From: Halococcus salifodinae DSM 8989
Lineage (GTDB): Archaea; Halobacteriota; Halobacteria; Halobacteriales; Halococcaceae
Reading direction: 5' to 3'
Assembly: GCF_000336935.1 (NCBI RefSeq)
Contig: NZ_AOME01000027.1
Location: forward strand, 50,728-92,025
Length of the DNA: 41,298 nucleotides
The first letter of the stretch is position 1; every line of letters starts with the position of its first letter. The position numbers and the translations under genes are program-made. This document shows, piece by piece, positions 40,033-41,298 of the stretch. Below the pieces are notes generated by a model. That model did no database searches, was not told the origin of the DNA, and worked only from the letters and a program-made list of their open reading frames with translations.

Positions 40033-41298
40033 ATGCAACGAAACTATGCCGTGATTGGCATAGCGTTTGTTTTGGTCACATCAATTATCGGAGGTGGAGT
40101 TTTCCTCGGAGACTCCTCCTCGAGTGATGCCACAAACGCTGTCCAAGCCGAAACAGCCGAAATGAGCGTTGAAAATGTAGAGGTCGTCAACCGCTCGAAC
40201 GGGATCATCACCGCCGAGGTCACGATCTCCGGCGAGATGAATCAGAGTCAGCTCAAACAGTCTCTTTCGGAAATGTACGATGATCGGAAGGTGGCTGTCA
40301 GATCCATTCGTATCGAGAATGTCAGCGACGATGTCGCAACAGTGTCGCTCGTGACGCGAGGGGACTCGAACTCAGAGACCGTCGAGACCCAAATCGAAGA
40401 CCAACTCACGAACCGAACCACGGAGAACCAGACAACGACGAATCAGTCAACCACAGCGGCCAACAACTCATCCGACAGCGACGAGACGATCGATAGAGAT
40501 CCGAACGCAACCCACTATCAGATCGACTTCGTCAAGGGTGAGCCGATCGAGAACCTTCGCGGTCCCAACGGCACCTATACGAACGACCAACTGATTCGGT
40601 TCGCGCACGGCAGCAACGAAACGCCGCTCTATCGGTCGTCTGACGGCGAATTTACCACGAACGAGACGCTCGCACGATGTGTCGAAAGTACGCCAATCTC
40701 CGTTGATGCTGAAAACAATACTGCCACGGTGGCCGTCAGTGTTGCTGAAGGGTGCGGGCCGGTCGAACTCTCGCTGGTGAGCTACACGAAACCCGAACCG
40801 GTCTGGAGTCCTGAAACCGAGCACCTCCAGGTGTTCGTCGACGCCGATACTCAGACAATCGGACCAAACGAATCCCAGAATCTGACTATTGATCTACCGA
40901 ACAATACGTCTTCGATGGCAACGACAGATCCGACCACAACCGAAGAGAGCGAGACCACCACTGAAACAGCAGAGACAGAGACAGTAACTCCGACCACTAC
41001 AGAAACCGAATCGAGCACCGAGACAGCCACGGAGTCACCGACAACCACTGAGGCGTCTGAAGAAGAGACAGCTACATCAACGGAAACCTCAACCCCAACT
41101 GAGACCGACACTGCGACCACTACTGCAACGGCGGCGGAGACTCCACAGTCAACAACCACCGCCTCGACTCAAACACCGACCGAAACCGAAACTGAGGCCG
41201 AGGCCGAGGCATCAACTCCTGAATCAACCGACACGTCAACACCCACTGAAACATCCGAACCAACTGAGACAGCCACAGAAACCGACACACCAACCGAA
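40033..41298 (+). CDS. Thr/Glu-rich secreted surface protein, N-terminal part (runs off window)
   Basis: The frame is open from the ATG at 40033 to the last base (422 codons). The first ~25 residues (NYAVIGIAFVLVTSIIGGGVFLG) form a signal or anchor helix. A ~270-residue globular part has many N-x-S/T sequons (NRSNG, NQSQ, NGTY, NETP). From about residue 296 it becomes a Thr/Glu/Ser repeat (TETATETDTPTE style) typical of O-glycosylated linkers before a C-terminal sorting signal, which would lie outside the window. It is probably an S-layer-associated or wall protein, and no enzyme motif is visible. Confidence 0.75.
   Translation, partial: MQRNYAVIGIAFVLVTSIIGGGVFLGDSSSSDATNAVQAETAEMSVENVEVVNRSNGIITAEVTISGEMNQSQLKQSLSEMYDDRKVAVRSIRIENVSDDVATVSLVTRGDSNSETVETQIEDQLTNRTTENQTTTNQSTTAANNSSDSDETIDRDPNATHYQIDFVKGEPIENLRGPNGTYTNDQLIRFAHGSNETPLYRSSDGEFTTNETLARCVESTPISVDAENNTATVAVSVAEGCGPVELSLVSYTKPEPVWSPETEHLQVFVDADTQTIGPNESQNLTIDLPNNTSSMATTDPTTTEESETTTETAETETVTPTTTETESSTETATESPTTTEASEEETATSTETSTPTETDTATTTATAAETPQSTTTASTQTPTETETEAEAEASTPESTDTSTPTETSEPTETATETDTPTE

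Noticed and set aside
40851-41159. 102-codon Val/Ser-rich minus-strand frame
   Set aside because: It is the complement of a Thr/Glu repeat in the surface-protein gene, and its low complexity explains it.

Overview
The window looks like an accessory or plasmid-like stretch of a haloarchaeal (class Halobacteria) genome. The evidence is strongly acidic proteins, a bacterio-opsin-activator-type HTH_10 regulator, twin-arginine (Tat) leaders, archaeal TATA boxes close to start codons, and a heavy load of large halophile-type IS4-like transposases. I see no rRNA, tRNA or CRISPR array.

Layout. 1-2450: end of a CopD-like membrane gene, then an IS4-like transposase (family A copy 1). 2601-7021: ordinary metabolic genes (HTH_10 regulator, tautomerase, acyl-CoA dehydrogenase behind a perfect 18-bp operator-like palindrome, cystathionine gamma-synthase-type PLP enzyme, MOSC protein). 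7134-17560: three more family A transposases. Copies 2 and 3 converge on one 71-bp palindrome. Copy 3 has an intact serine resolvase and copy 4 a truncated one. Between copies 3 and 4, which lie in the same orientation, is an AT-richer island (12.6-14.7 kb) with a Tat-like, ten-cysteine halocin-like precursor and two membrane proteins. 17701-22208: an HTH regulator gene cut in two by a 3,718-bp element with 16-bp perfect terminal inverted repeats and a TTAG target duplication. That element carries a transposase (family B) and an alpha/beta-hydrolase as cargo. 22346-27780: a Tat-exported protein with a TAATG-coupled partner, a PQQ-repeat lipoprotein, and a DUF4166/YndJ pair. 28028-29430: an IS110-family element with inverted repeats and a structured leader that may be a bridge RNA. 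29467-32242: HTH regulator, epoxide hydrolase, YdeI/OmdA-like protein. 32332-34654: a third IS4-like element (family C) behind a decayed serine resolvase. 34864-39987: a very acidic HELGH + vWA protein, a Mom-like GNAT protein and a SWIM zinc-finger protein. 40033-end: start of a Thr/Glu-rich surface protein.

The most interesting themes are these. (1) Every family A transposase ends 156-159 bp before a long palindrome. Its arms come in an element type and a host type, and the host-type arm recurs beside the IS110 element. This suggests a REP-like palindrome used as an insertion site by unrelated elements. (2) IS4-like transposases from two distinct families are paired with one related serine-resolvase module, which has a conserved promoter and a res-like spacer. 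(3) There is a candidate cysteine-rich microhalocin operon between two such elements. (4) The passenger-carrying family B element has exactly resolvable ends: removing it restores the broken HTH reading frame.

All functional calls come from reading motifs by eye. No database search was possible.
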